A stretch of DNA of 64,000 bases, taken from assembly GCA_030442055.1 (NCBI GenBank), contig JAUJEB010000015.1:62001-126000 (forward strand). The letters run 5' to 3'. A model generated the notes under the pieces. It did not search any database. It was given only the letters and a program-made list of their open reading frames with translations, and was not told the DNA's origin. The position numbers and the translations under genes are program-made. This DNA comes from Agaribacillus aureus. Lineage in GTDB: Bacteria; Bacteroidota; Bacteroidia; Cytophagales; Cyclobacteriaceae. Numbering within the stretch: the stretch's first letter is position 1; the number at the start of each line of letters is the position of its first letter. Shown here in pieces: positions 39,268-48,693 of this stretch.

Positions 39268-40692
39268 TCAATAACCTGGATTTTGAGGTAAAAGGTTAGG
39301 ATTAACCTCCAATTCACTCTGAGGAAGAGGATATAGAATATCTTCAGCCTGCCACTTGGCCTTCGCAGCACCCATAATCGCATCGGCTCGTCCGGTTCGT
39401 TTTAGATCCAGCCAGCGATGCCCCCATTCGGTAAATAGTTCTACCTGTCTTTCCTGTTCGATATCCCTCAATACAGATACTTTATCTCCACTAATTATGT
39501 CAGGCAATCCGGCCCGGTTACGGATAACGTTCAGATCGGCAATCGCTCCGCTGATATTGTCCATTTGAGCCCTGGCCTCGGCCCGGATCAGGTATTGTTC
39601 AGCCAGTCGCAGCACCATTGAATATTCGGTTACCTCTTCCTGTGATCGCACCTTGTACTTAAAGGGATAATACCAGGTATCGGACTCATTAGTAAAACTA
39701 TTGATCCAGTTAACCCGTCTTTGGTCACCCACTTCAAAGGCATCTAAAAGCCGGGAGGATAAAGCAACACCACCCACTGATGATTGCGGAGGAGTAGTTA
39801 ATATAAACGCCAGCCCCTCGTTAGTATTTTGAAATGACCCGGCAGGCCTCAGTTGCCATATAGCTTCATCACTATTAGCAAGAAACACATTGGTAAGATC
39901 GGTTGAGAGGCTATAGGTACCATCAAGTAATTGAGAAGCTTCAAATTCCGCATTGGACCAATCTTCAGTAAACAGGTAAGCCCTGGAAAGCATAGCAGTT
40001 GCTACCGCCTTGTTGGGCCGAACCTTCTCAACAGAGGGATAGTCCTCTCCCAAAAGCGCTCTGGCATCTTTCAAATCAATAATAATTTGCTCATATACCT
40101 GGTTAACCGACATTTTTGACGCTTTTGTATTCTCCTGATAAACTGTAGTTGTAGCTACCGGAACATCCCCGTATAAATTCACTAAGTAGAAATGACAAAA
40201 GGCACGGAGAAACTTGGCTTCCCCCTCTAATTGAAGGGATAATTCCTCAGAGACCTGTGTGGAATTTTTCAGTCCCTCCAAAACACTGTTGGCATTGAAA
40301 ATGATTTTATAAGCCTGACCCCACAATCCAATAGTATTGGAATTATTGGCCGGTTCCAGTGAATTAATATAAAAATCCAATGCCTCGGGATCACTGCCAA
40401 AATAAGTCAGTTCATCTGCCGACAATCCAGCAAAGTAGGTAACGGACCTGGTGCCACCACTTGCCAAACCAGCATTAAACGCGATCATTTCACTATATAT
40501 ACCATTGATCGCCGCTATAGCTGTATTATCACTACTAAAGACAGTTTCACCAATGAGATCTGTTCTTGGTGGATCAATATCAACAAATTCCTGGCATGAA
40601 AAAAGCAAGACTATAAATGGAATAAACCTGAATACCATAGGACATCGCATTGAGCTTATTTGTAACACTAGTTTGTTTATTGTTTCCTTCAT
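39268..40692 (-). CDS. RagB/SusD family nutrient-binding outer membrane lipoprotein
   Basis: This 474-residue surface lipoprotein forms the lid of a SusC-type channel. The N-terminus has a hydrophobic stretch ending IVLLFSC followed by QEFVDIDPP. TPR-like helices and the family blocks AINGIYSEM, FLRAFCHFYLVNLYGDVPVAT and DLNVIRNRAGLPDI are present, and the C-terminus reads EWGHRWLDLKRTG ... LYPLPQSELEVNPNL. The ligand cannot be read. It starts 11 bp after the SusC gene ends, and both lie downstream of cassette A (HTH, region-2 sigma, FecR). Confidence 0.93.
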   Translation of the reverse strand: MKETINKLVLQISSMRCPMVFRFIPFIVLLFSCQEFVDIDPPRTDLIGETVFSSDNTAIAAINGIYSEMIAFNAGLASGGTRSVTYFAGLSADELTYFGSDPEALDFYINSLEPANNSNTIGLWGQAYKIIFNANSVLEGLKNSTQVSEELSLQLEGEAKFLRAFCHFYLVNLYGDVPVATTTVYQENTKASKMSVNQVYEQIIIDLKDARALLGEDYPSVEKVRPNKAVATAMLSRAYLFTEDWSNAEFEASQLLDGTYSLSTDLTNVFLANSDEAIWQLRPAGSFQNTNEGLAFILTTPPQSSVGGVALSSRLLDAFEVGDQRRVNWINSFTNESDTWYYPFKYKVRSQEEVTEYSMVLRLAEQYLIRAEARAQMDNISGAIADLNVIRNRAGLPDIISGDKVSVLRDIEQERQVELFTEWGHRWLDLKRTGRADAIMGAAKAKWQAEDILYPLPQSELEVNPNLLPQNPGY

Positions 40693-40703
40693 GATACTGA
40701 TCG

Positions 40704-43700
40704 TTAAAATGATAGTTTGATACCGCCTGTGACAATCCGTAACGGTGGAAGGACATTGGCATTGGCTGTCTCCGGATCAAAACCATAATAGTCAGTAAAC
40801 GTCAACAGGTTTTGTCCCTGAATATTTACCTGGATGTTTTGCATCTTCAACCTCTCGATCCATTCTTTAGGCAAATCATAGGACAAGCTTAGATTTCTTA
40901 AACGAATGAAAGACGCATCTACTAAATTAAGGTTACTACTCCTGAGACTACTATAGGCCGTCTGTGTATCACCGGATATACCAAATCGTTGAATATCTGT
41001 GTTGTCACCTGGCGCCTGCCATCTATCCATGACGATGGTCGGCTGGTTCACCTGTGAACCTGGCACAAAGAAACTGGTAAGGTAGCTGTTGCCAATTTGA
41101 TTGACGAACTGGAACAGAAAATCCAGTTTTAACCCTTTAAAGCTAATGCTGTTATGGATGCCACCAAAATATCGTTGGGTAATTTCCCCGATATGTCTGA
41201 AGTCATCTGGAAAAGTAGGTTTATTATTTGCATTTCCATCCTGATTGATATCTTCAAATGTATAAACACCTGTTTGAGGATCCAAGCCGGTATTAACATT
41301 GCCAAATATGGTAAAAACAGACCTGCCCACTTCCAGCATATTGTAAAACGAAGTAGTCTCAATATTTGGAAATGCAATCAATTCGTTACGAGGTATGGTA
41401 ATGTTGACGCCTGTAGTCCATTTGAAGTCTTCGGTCCAGGCATTTGCGACATTTAATTCAAATTCCCAACCCCTGTTTTCAACGGTAGCCAGAAAATTTC
41501 CCTGCACTTCTGAAAAACCTGTAACAAGGGATAATGGTATACCTATCAATTGATTTGAAGAGCGATTGCTATACCTGGTGGCTTTGAAAAGAATCCGGTC
41601 GGCTATCAATCCAAGGGCTATCCCCACTTCCAGTTTTTTATTGGTCTCCCAGCCAAAATCGGTATTAAACAACCTGGCAGGAACTAAGCCGGGATTTCCC
41701 TGGTAAGAAAGCATAGTTTCCTGATAAAAGTCGAGGTATTCGTAATCCCCGATTTGGTCATTGCCCGTAATACCATAGCTGGCATGCAATTTTCCAAAAC
41801 TGAGGAAGGGTAGCTGTTTTTGTATAAAGTTTTCATTGGAAAAGATCCATGCGGCTCCCACAGCACCGAAGCCGGCAAATTGTTTATTTGGACCAAAGCG
41901 ACTGGAAGCCTCTCCCCTGCCTGTAAGGTTAACCAGGTACTTTCCTCGCCAGTCGTATTTTAGCTGAGTAAAAAAAGCGTTATAGCGGTATTGGGAATAG
42001 TCGAATCCCGCAATAGAAGATAAAGAAGCCGACGCCGGATTAGACAACAAGGCATCACTTACAAAACCGGTCGCAGTGGAATTTTCCCCCTTGCGGATTG
42101 TTTCCTGGAAAGTGGCTCCTACTGAGACCTTAAGGTCGCCGTTAAACACCTCTTTTTGATAAGTAATCAGAGGCTCCGCAATCCAGGTCCGGGCTCTGCT
42201 ATTGGCAAAGTTAGCGGTTCCCGAGGTTTTGCCTAAGGCCGGATTAATGGAGCTTAGGGGCTGAATCAGACTTTCTTCCATGGTTAAGAGCGTATACCCA
42301 AAATTACTCTTGATTTCCAGGCCTGGAAACAGGGTATAGCTTATCCCGGTATTGGCAATAAGATTATTGGTGACGGCTTCAGGCCTAACCTGCAATTGCG
42401 CAAATGGATTATCCCACGTGCCATTGGCCCAATTTAATTTCCCATCCTGATCATATATAGCCGGAGCATTGGGTACCAACTCCGTTGCCAGCGACATCAA
42501 ATCCAGTTGCGGCTGAACATTTTTGCCAGTGGTGAAAGTGGTAGAAAGGGATAATTTAAATTTGTTGTTGTTTGACTTATGGTTTAAGTAAAAATGCCCT
42601 GAGCCTCTCTGATAGTCGAAATCGCCGGGGTAAACCAGGGTTTCTTTATAGTAGCCACCACTAAACAGAAACTGAGTGCCGGCACTCCCTCCGGAAACAG
42701 ATGCCCGTGCATTGGTAATATGGGCCGTACCTCCGATTAATTTTCGCTGCCAATCAGTATAGCGGGTGGTATCCCATGCAAACAAATCCGGAAAGAGTGG
42801 TTTAAGTTCTTCCGGAAGATCATGGACATTGAACCCTTCATTGGCAATCGCCTCTTTTCGCATTTCCAGGTATTGACTGGTGCTTAATAAATCCATCCTG
42901 CTTGATACTTGTCCTATACCTTTAGAAAAATCAAGATCGACCTTGGTTTTTCCCTGTTCTCCCTTTTTGGTTGTTATCAATACGACGCCATTCGCGCCAC
43001 GGGAACCATAAATGGCAATAGCATCAGCATTTTTCAGGACTTCAATACTTTCAATATCGGAAGGATTGATGCTGTTCAGCGGGTTGATTTCACCACTTGC
43101 CTTGCTCATGATGCGCGGGCTGATAGACCTGGTGTAAAAAGGTACGCCATCCACCAGGTAGAGTGGATCATTTCCTAAAAGTTTTAAGCTATTTTGCCCT
43201 CGCACCTTGATCCTGAAACCGCTGCCAGGCACACCTGACGTTTGTTGGATATATACGCCGGTCATCCTTCCAGGCAAAGTTTGTATAGGGTTTGCCACCG
43301 GCTGCATTTCAATTTCCTTAGCGGTAACTCTCGAAATATTCCAGGTATTTTCATGATCTTCATCCGGCCAGTAATCCGTGTTTACTACGATCTCTTCCAG
43401 ACTGGTACGGTCCTCGCGTAAGATAACGTTGATCGACTTGCGGTTGCCCACCGAGGTTTTGTATACCGAATAACCCATGAAACTGATCAACAACGTGTCT
43501 TTGTCTTTGGCCTCCAGCTCAAAGCGACCATCCTCGTCGGAAATGGTACCATCGCTGGTTCCTTTAATCACTATGTTTGCTCCTGCCAACGGACTTCCAC
43601 CTTCGGCGGTAACCAGACCGGTAACTATTCTGGCAGGTATGGATGCCGCTCCTTTCAATGGTGTGATTTTCTCATTGGCAGGTCCCGGAACTTTGATCGC

Positions 43701-44051
43701 AATGCCATTGCCTATTTGCTCAAACACCACACCGGTTTCATCAGTAAGAAATTCCAGGATCTTGGCAATGCTTTGGCCTGTCACATTCAAATTGATCTTC
43801 CGCCCTTCGGTATAAGTAATCACCGTATTTTCATAGGTAAACCTGAACGGTGTTTTACCTTCGATTTCTTTTAGCACTTGCTGAAAAGTGACACTAGCCA
43901 GGTCGCAGGAAATTGTTACATCGCCAATATTTTGAGATTGCGCATTACCTCCAGGTGAAAACAGTGTGCAAAGAAGCAGACTGACAATGATAATACGGTT
44001 AAAATGGGATGTATACGGGACAATAGGTACTTTTAGTAGAGGTATTGCCAT
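40704..44051 (-). CDS. SusC/RagA family TonB-linked outer membrane protein with STN domain
   Basis: This 1,115-residue TonB-dependent transporter has a signal peptide ending near GGNAQ, then an STN signalling domain (about residues 50-125: FRFTYENTVITYTEGRK). Next come a carboxypeptidase-regulatory-like domain (about 143-230: VTGLVTAEGGSPLAGANIVI), a plug domain (about 235-370: QTLPGRMTGVYIQQTSG) and a beta-barrel to the C-terminal aromatic strand IVTGGIKLSF. The STN domain is the contact point for FecR-type anti-sigma proteins, and a FecR gene is the next gene upstream (453 bp). It therefore probably serves as both importer and sensor. Confidence 0.93.
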   Translation of the reverse strand: MAIPLLKVPIVPYTSHFNRIIIVSLLLCTLFSPGGNAQSQNIGDVTISCDLASVTFQQVLKEIEGKTPFRFTYENTVITYTEGRKINLNVTGQSIAKILEFLTDETGVVFEQIGNGIAIKVPGPANEKITPLKGAASIPARIVTGLVTAEGGSPLAGANIVIKGTSDGTISDEDGRFELEAKDKDTLLISFMGYSVYKTSVGNRKSINVILREDRTSLEEIVVNTDYWPDEDHENTWNISRVTAKEIEMQPVANPIQTLPGRMTGVYIQQTSGVPGSGFRIKVRGQNSLKLLGNDPLYLVDGVPFYTRSISPRIMSKASGEINPLNSINPSDIESIEVLKNADAIAIYGSRGANGVVLITTKKGEQGKTKVDLDFSKGIGQVSSRMDLLSTSQYLEMRKEAIANEGFNVHDLPEELKPLFPDLFAWDTTRYTDWQRKLIGGTAHITNARASVSGGSAGTQFLFSGGYYKETLVYPGDFDYQRGSGHFYLNHKSNNNKFKLSLSTTFTTGKNVQPQLDLMSLATELVPNAPAIYDQDGKLNWANGTWDNPFAQLQVRPEAVTNNLIANTGISYTLFPGLEIKSNFGYTLLTMEESLIQPLSSINPALGKTSGTANFANSRARTWIAEPLITYQKEVFNGDLKVSVGATFQETIRKGENSTATGFVSDALLSNPASASLSSIAGFDYSQYRYNAFFTQLKYDWRGKYLVNLTGRGEASSRFGPNKQFAGFGAVGAAWIFSNENFIQKQLPFLSFGKLHASYGITGNDQIGDYEYLDFYQETMLSYQGNPGLVPARLFNTDFGWETNKKLEVGIALGLIADRILFKATRYSNRSSNQLIGIPLSLVTGFSEVQGNFLATVENRGWEFELNVANAWTEDFKWTTGVNITIPRNELIAFPNIETTSFYNMLEVGRSVFTIFGNVNTGLDPQTGVYTFEDINQDGNANNKPTFPDDFRHIGEITQRYFGGIHNSISFKGLKLDFLFQFVNQIGNSYLTSFFVPGSQVNQPTIVMDRWQAPGDNTDIQRFGISGDTQTAYSSLRSSNLNLVDASFIRLRNLSLSYDLPKEWIERLKMQNIQVNIQGQNLLTFTDYYGFDPETANANVLPPLRIVTGGIKLSF

Positions 44052-44504
44052 GTTTAATAAGTTTAGATTCTTTAATTAGATCACTTAAACGGCTCTAACA
44101 TTGCTACAACACTTGGATCAAGCCGCTTATACCTAAAACACTTATATTAAAGTATAAAGTGAATATAAATATAGTGAAAAGAAACGTGACAAACTTATAA
44201 ACTAACGTTTTGTTAACACCATCTGTCATTCATTCGTTGTTTTCACGGCAGATTTAAAGAACAGTACGTTGAGTAGTAGCATTGAAGCCCTTGCTTATTA
44301 TTATTTGGAAAATTTATCAGATTAAAACCGCCTTCTTACAGATCATTTAAAATATACTTATGGTTGAAAATCATCTTTGAGATTTACTGTTTCGAACTGT
44401 TTACTTCTCCTGACAACTGTTAAATTTCCCAGGGTTTTTCATCATTTTTCAGGTGGCATGGAGTGTGGCATAAGGCCTGAAAGGCAATCTTTCCGGTCTA
44501 TGCT
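44052..44504. other. intergenic region upstream of SusC
   Basis: About 450 AT-rich bases between the FecR gene and the SusC gene. It holds the probable SusC promoter and possibly the target of the cassette regulators. A weak GAAAG/CTTTC hairpin lies directly after the FecR stop. Confidence 0.4.
44190..44219 (-). promoter_or_regulatory. probable SusC promoter
   Basis: On the minus strand TAAGTTTG (44190-44197) matches the Bacteroidota -7 consensus TAnnTTTG exactly. A GTG (44217-44219) lies 19 bases upstream where TTG is expected. It would give a leader of about 130 bases before the SusC start. Confidence 0.4.
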
Positions 44505-45548
44505 TTAACATCCGGCGCCACCAACTTTGACACCTTCGCTGTTAATTTCAAATTCTATGTTAATAGCTGATTGTAAGGTTTTCATTACTTGCTCTATGGG
44601 TTCATTTTTAAACTCACCATAAATAAGACAATTGCCAAGCTGCTTATTCTCCAGGGTAACTTTCAGCCCGTACCATCTTTCCAAAGTCACCGCCACCTGA
44701 GATAGCGGTACTTTGTCGAACTTCAATACCCCCTCTCTCCAGGCAATAAGTTCATTGGTATTCCGGGAATCTACCCTGATAGCCTTATTGTAGGTATCAT
44801 AGACGGCCACATTGTTGGGCATTAACGTATGAGGTTCAGAAACCATATCGTTGGCTTTGGCTACGGATACTTTACCGGAGACAACCGCCACCTGGATTTC
44901 TTTATCGCGACCATAGGCATTAATATTAAAAGATGTACCCAATACTGTGGTTACCAAACCGCCTGACCGCACTACAAAAGGTTTGGTCTCATCCCGAGCC
45001 ACCTCAAAAAAGGCTTCTCCTTCCAGCACAATCTCCCTGGTATCTCCGTCAAAGGCTTTGGGAAAGGTGAGCTTACTTACCGAGTTCAAATGCACCAACG
45101 AACCGTCCGGAAGCAAGATTGTTGATTTTTCCTTCGGCACTGTTTCAATTATTTCGATGTTGGCGCTCTCATACCCACCGAACACCTGAAAACGATACAT
45201 CAAAAAGGCGGCCGTCACTACCAGGAAAAATGTAATCATTGCTGCCGCCCTGTAATAGACGCTGTTATTTTTCCGGCTTACATTTGTTGTGGATATTTTG
45301 CCTTCAATTTGCGCGTTAACCAGGGCCTGCCTGACTACTTTGCGTTTATGATCATCTGGAAATGTCTTTACAGGTTTTTTTCCCGCATACTCCTTTTTCC
45401 ATGCCTGGTCTATCAACTGACGCATTTCCAATGACTGATCCGGATCCACCACCCCGTCAAGATATTCGTTAAACTCCTCTTTACTGGCAGAACCATCCAG
45501 ATATTTTTTATATAGCTGCTGAATGTTCACTTTTTTTTCCAAACTCAT
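44505..45548 (-). CDS. FecR family anti-sigma/transmembrane regulator (cassette A)
   Basis: This 347-residue protein has an N-terminal cytoplasmic anti-sigma segment (YKKYLDGSASKEEFNEYL), a single membrane helix (about 103-122, YYRAAAMITFFLVVTAAFLM), the periplasmic FecR domain (ILLPDGSLVHLNSVSKLTFP, GEAFFEVARDETKPFVV) and a C-terminal DUF4974 domain (DKVPLSQVAVTLERWYG). It ends in GGAGC, with a terminal cysteine paralleled in the cassette B protein. It should bind the STN domain of the SusC protein and control a sigma factor. The adjacent sigma gene lacks region 4, which is unusual for a FecR partner. Confidence 0.92.
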   Translation of the reverse strand: MSLEKKVNIQQLYKKYLDGSASKEEFNEYLDGVVDPDQSLEMRQLIDQAWKKEYAGKKPVKTFPDDHKRKVVRQALVNAQIEGKISTTNVSRKNNSVYYRAAAMITFFLVVTAAFLMYRFQVFGGYESANIEIIETVPKEKSTILLPDGSLVHLNSVSKLTFPKAFDGDTREIVLEGEAFFEVARDETKPFVVRSGGLVTTVLGTSFNINAYGRDKEIQVAVVSGKVSVAKANDMVSEPHTLMPNNVAVYDTYNKAIRVDSRNTNELIAWREGVLKFDKVPLSQVAVTLERWYGLKVTLENKQLGNCLIYGEFKNEPIEQVMKTLQSAINIEFEINSEGVKVGGAGC

Positions 45549-45647
45549 GATTTTTGCGATTTAAATTGGTTAAAGGAATTAGTGGATCCTTTGGTGGTCA
45601 GGAAGGATCTCTGGATACTGGTTGCCCGGGCCAATGCCAGGCCTTCA

Positions 45648-46076
45648 TCAAGGGACAGTAAATTGATAGATTAATAGTATTTGCAACAAAAACCAGGCAA
45701 TGTGCCTATACCGCTTACGGTGAGTTCTTCCGTTGACTTTCAGCTCATGGCCTTGTTCAACTGCTTTTTTTGCCTGATGCCACAGTTCTGCCCTGGTCCG
45801 CCTTTCGCCTCCTACATTGCTCAGGTAATTATAAATCACCTCTGCAATGAGGCCGCTAACATAGTCTCTGGACGAAACACCAGGATCGATGCTTTCACGA
45901 AAACGCCATATCCTGTTAAAAACTGCCTGTACAATGTCTTGCGCCACTTCTTCATACTTCACATGAAGAACAGCGAAATGATGCAATGCATCATGATGCC
46001 TGCGCACTAACTCATTAAAAGCGACCCTGTCGCCTCTGATTATTTCCTGGAGTAGTGTGTCTTCGTAGTTTCCCAA
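45648..46076 (-). CDS. sigma-70 region 2-only protein (cassette A)
   Basis: This 142-residue protein starts like an ECF sigma factor (LLQEIIRGDRVAFNELVRRH, then AQDIVQAVFNRIWRFRESID). After the region 2/linker it continues only to ELWHQAKKAVEQ and a basic tail, ending WFLLQILLIYQFTVP. There is no region 4 HTH, and the 99 bases before the FecR gene do not encode one in any frame. A paralog with the same architecture and similar C-terminus exists at 52616-53065, so truncation looks selected, not accidental. It could supply core-RNA polymerase binding while a separate HTH protein binds DNA. Confidence 0.75.
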   Translation of the reverse strand: MGNYEDTLLQEIIRGDRVAFNELVRRHHDALHHFAVLHVKYEEVAQDIVQAVFNRIWRFRESIDPGVSSRDYVSGLIAEVIYNYLSNVGGERRTRAELWHQAKKAVEQGHELKVNGRTHRKRYRHIAWFLLQILLIYQFTVP

Positions 46077-46325
46077 AACTTTTAAAGTAAAGTTGACTTT
46101 AAATCATTTCCCAGTACCATCATGGCACGCCCTACATGATATTCTAATTTAATAAAATATATTGGTTTCGAGAATTGAATGCTGGTTAATGATATCAAAA
46201 TATAGTTATTTTTTTTTGTTCAAACAACCACTTTAATCAAATTTCTCGAACCGTAACCGCTTAATTAATAAATCCTTAAGCTTTGTATTATCACCTGCTT
46301 GAGGCAAAAACAAATCTTGCTGCTT

Positions 46326-46583
46326 TTATATATCTGTGTAAATTTTATTTTTAATGGCATAAGTAACAATCCCAAGGCTGCTTTTTGATCCTGTTTTTAC
46401 GAGCAATTTTTGTCGGTGATTTACTACCGTTCTGTTGGTTAGGTTAAGTTTTTTGGCAATTTCTTCGGTCGTGAGCTCCTCACATATCATGCGAATAATA
46501 TTTAACTCAAGTTCTGTGAATTTTACACCCTCCGGTCTTTTGCGACGGCGAGAACCGTCTGTGGTATCAATTTCGTCTTCCAT
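46326..46583 (-). CDS. stand-alone LuxR/GerE-type HTH protein (cassette A)
   Basis: This 85-residue protein is a polar 18-residue N-terminus plus one GerE HTH (KFTELELNIIRMICEELTT, then EEIAKKLNLTNRTVVNHRQK). There is no receiver or sensor domain. It is encoded 249 bp upstream of the region-2-only sigma gene in the same orientation. The paralog at 53302-53559 has the same size and position relative to its own sigma-like gene. It may be the DNA-binding partner of that protein, or an ordinary regulator of the cassette. Confidence 0.82.
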   Translation of the reverse strand: MEDEIDTTDGSRRRKRPEGVKFTELELNIIRMICEELTTEEIAKKLNLTNRTVVNHRQKLLVKTGSKSSLGIVTYAIKNKIYTDI

Positions 46584-46997
46584 TTTTGTTAGTCTATATT
46601 AATTTTGGTTGATTATGAATCTGGCTTATGGATGCCATTAATTAAATGCGTCAGGTTTTGTAGCTGGTGAACCGACGTCCTGGGCAAATTTATAGGGTAA
46701 AAACGAATTTTACAAATCTACCTGTTAATAGGCTGATCCGGATATTAGGTAGTGTGTTTTTATTTACTTTGTCTATTTAAATTTGCCTTCGGAGTCGTAT
46801 GAATTTGGGACAACCTTTATGGTTGGCCAGGTTTGAGCCTTTTCGATTTGCTATTGGGTGATCAGTTCAGAAAACGCAGAAAACAGATTTCCTAAAAGCG
46901 ATAGGAAGTATAGGATTCAATGATTCTGAAATTTACTATGCTGATTTAGGTCACGGCCGGCGGGAAAAGAGACATTGGGTAACGGACCGGGTGCTTT
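46584..46997. other. intergenic region
   Basis: About 410 bases upstream of the cassette A HTH gene. It should carry the cassette promoter. No matching TTG-N19-TAnnTTTG site was evident and no gene was seen. Confidence 0.3.
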
Positions 46998-47372
46998 TCA
47001 AAAAAAAACCTTGAGCCAACGTAGCCAGCGCCTTTTCTTTCTACCCGCTATCAAATCCGGGTCCTGTTTACTATGGGTGATTTTTTTTATGACCTGTGCC
47101 AATTCCTGCTGCTGTTCTTTGTTGATCTTAATCAACTCTTCCAAAAGATTTTTCTTTTTATCCAGGTGATTCAAATCGCTGATATCAAAATTTTGCTGGG
47201 TGAAATCATTCGTCAGGATAACGTAATCCCATGCCTCAGACAACAACCGCAATATCTCCGGATCGGTCCCGGATTGTTTTAGGTAGCGATTAAACAAAGT
47301 CATCTCCTCTTTATTGATGGTTTGGTCAATAAATTTGACAAATAGCGCCGTGATTTCCTCTTTGCTATTCAT
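46998..47372 (-). CDS. FecR N-terminus-like short protein, possibly truncated
   Basis: This 124-residue protein (start MNSKEEITALFVKFIDQ; a further upstream Met at 47408 is possible) resembles the first 120 residues of the protein at 48694-49209: LFVKFIDQTINKEEM against LFNKLIDQAISEGEL, and LLSEAWDYV against LLAEMWDYV. It ends RRWLRWLKVFF exactly where the paralog enters its membrane helix (LWGWLKKIFAMG). The stop lies at a run of nine T on the coding strand, so slippage or loss of the tail is plausible. It may be a soluble anti-sigma-like fragment. Confidence 0.6.
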   Translation of the reverse strand: MNSKEEITALFVKFIDQTINKEEMTLFNRYLKQSGTDPEILRLLSEAWDYVILTNDFTQQNFDISDLNHLDKKKNLLEELIKINKEQQQELAQVIKKITHSKQDPDLIAGRKKRRWLRWLKVFF

Positions 47373-47484
47373 GATCTTTGTCCGCTTTTCAGGTTTTCTG
47401 TTTTCCAAATTGCCTGTTGTTTTGCCTCTTTATTATAATATCCTCGTGACGAGTAAAAGTCCCAGTTGGAACGGATATTGGAGG

Positions 47485-48050
47485 GTGAGTGTGGAGGGTG
47501 AGTGTGAAGTGTGAGTGTGAAGTGTGAGCGAGGACAGGTTAGGTAGGTAGTCTTAGTCGCTTTTTGTTCATTATTAAAAAGGGATAACTAATCCTTCCCC
47601 GGAGAAGGTGGCTCCGCGGGTATGTATCAATTAAGACAAATGAAGTGGCCGGAAGGGGTAATTCTTGAGTGTGAGTGTGAGTGTGGGTGTGAGTGTGAAG
47701 TGTGAGCGAGGACAGGTTAGGTAGGTAGTCTTAGTCGCTTTTTGTTCCTTATTAAAAAGGAGATAACCAATCCTTCCCCGGGGAAGGTGGCCCGCGGATA
47801 TGGGTCGATTAAGACCAATGAAGTGGCCGGAAGGGGTAATTCTTGAGTGTGAGTGTGAGTGTGGGTGTGAGTGTGAAGTGTGAGCGAGGACAGGTTAGGT
47901 AGGTAGTCTTAGTCGCTTTTTGTTCCTTGTTAAAAAGGGATAACTAATCCTTCCCCGGGGAAGGTGGCCCCGCAGGTATGGGGCGATTAAGACCAATGAA
48001 GTGGCCGGAAGGGGTGATTCTTGAGTGTGAGGTGGGTGTGAGTGTGAAAT
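47485..48050. repeat. three-copy ~178-bp tandem repeat with GTGAGT-rich joints
   Basis: Three long copies are anchored by the motif GTGAGCGAG at 47524, 47702 and 47880, exactly 178 bp apart. Each contains AGGTAGGTAGTCTTAGTCGC, an A-rich run, a CCTTCCCCGGGGAAGG palindrome (47772-47787 and 47949-47964; one mismatch in the first copy) and GAAGTGGCCGGAAGGGG. GTGTGAGTGTGAG microsatellites join them. It fills the gap between the truncated FecR-like gene and the ECF sigma gene. No gene runs through it. Confidence 0.9.
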
Positions 48051-48071
48051 GTCTGTGTGGGCAGGTAGGGG

Positions 48072-48692
48072 TTAGGAGAATAGGAAAAATGCGATGAGGG
48101 GGCCGGTGATGTCGCCTAGTACCCGTAGTTTCTCCTTAATGGTTATGAGGGCCAGTCGCAGGTGGTTTTGAACGGTTTTTACAGATATACCCAATGCCGC
48201 AGCTATTTCCTTGTTGTCTTTTCCGTCACGGCGTGATAAGAGGTACACAGATTGTTGCTGGGGTGGTAGGCTTTGAACCACCTGGTGCGCAATGCGTTGA
48301 TATTCTGCAAACCTGACCGTCTCTTCTGTTGTATAGCTGGACCTTTTGCTATTTTTTAATACTTCCTGCTTCAATCGTTCTTCCCGACCGATTTTTTCAA
48401 ATTGTTTTAAAACCAGGTTTTTGGCAATCTTAAATAAATAATAATTAAAATTCAGATCGGAATCCAGGTCTTTTCTTTTAAGCCAGACTTTCAGAAAAGC
48501 CTCCTGGAGAATCTCATCGGCTACCTCCCTTGATTTTAGCAGCTTTAATGCGTAAGCCCGTAGTTTTTTTTGATAGCGGTCAAACATGAGCTTAAAAGCA
48601 ATTTCATCTCCACCTTGTATCATACGTACAAGGGTCTCGTCGCTCAGCTCCGCAGCGGGTAAGGGCGCGTTATCGTCGTTTGTAATACCCAT
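48072..48692 (-). CDS. ECF RNA polymerase sigma-70 factor
   Basis: This 206-residue protein is a complete ECF sigma factor, with region 2 (RMIQGGDEIAFKLMFDRY, ADEILQEAFLKVWLKRKDLD, YYLFKIAKNLVLKQFEK) and region 4 (HQVVQSLPPQQQSVYLLSR, IAAALGISVKTVQNHLRLA). A short hydrophobic C-terminus (GPLIAFFLFS) follows, a feature of many Bacteroidota ECF sigmas. Its start lies one base after the stop of the FecR-N-like gene, so the two are translated as a pair with the anti-sigma-like gene first. The usual order is sigma then FecR. Confidence 0.93.
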   Translation of the reverse strand: MGITNDDNAPLPAAELSDETLVRMIQGGDEIAFKLMFDRYQKKLRAYALKLLKSREVADEILQEAFLKVWLKRKDLDSDLNFNYYLFKIAKNLVLKQFEKIGREERLKQEVLKNSKRSSYTTEETVRFAEYQRIAHQVVQSLPPQQQSVYLLSRRDGKDNKEIAAALGISVKTVQNHLRLALITIKEKLRVLGDITGPLIAFFLFS

Positions 48693-48693
48693 C

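Noticed and set aside
45549-45647. A lost region 4 of the cassette A sigma protein by frameshift
   Set aside because: The 99 bases between the sigma fragment and FecR are too few for a region 4 and no HTH pattern appears in any frame; the paralog in cassette B has the same short form.
47485-48050. CRISPR or coding repeat
   Set aside because: The 178-bp units are tandem without spacers, and no frame stays open through all three copies.
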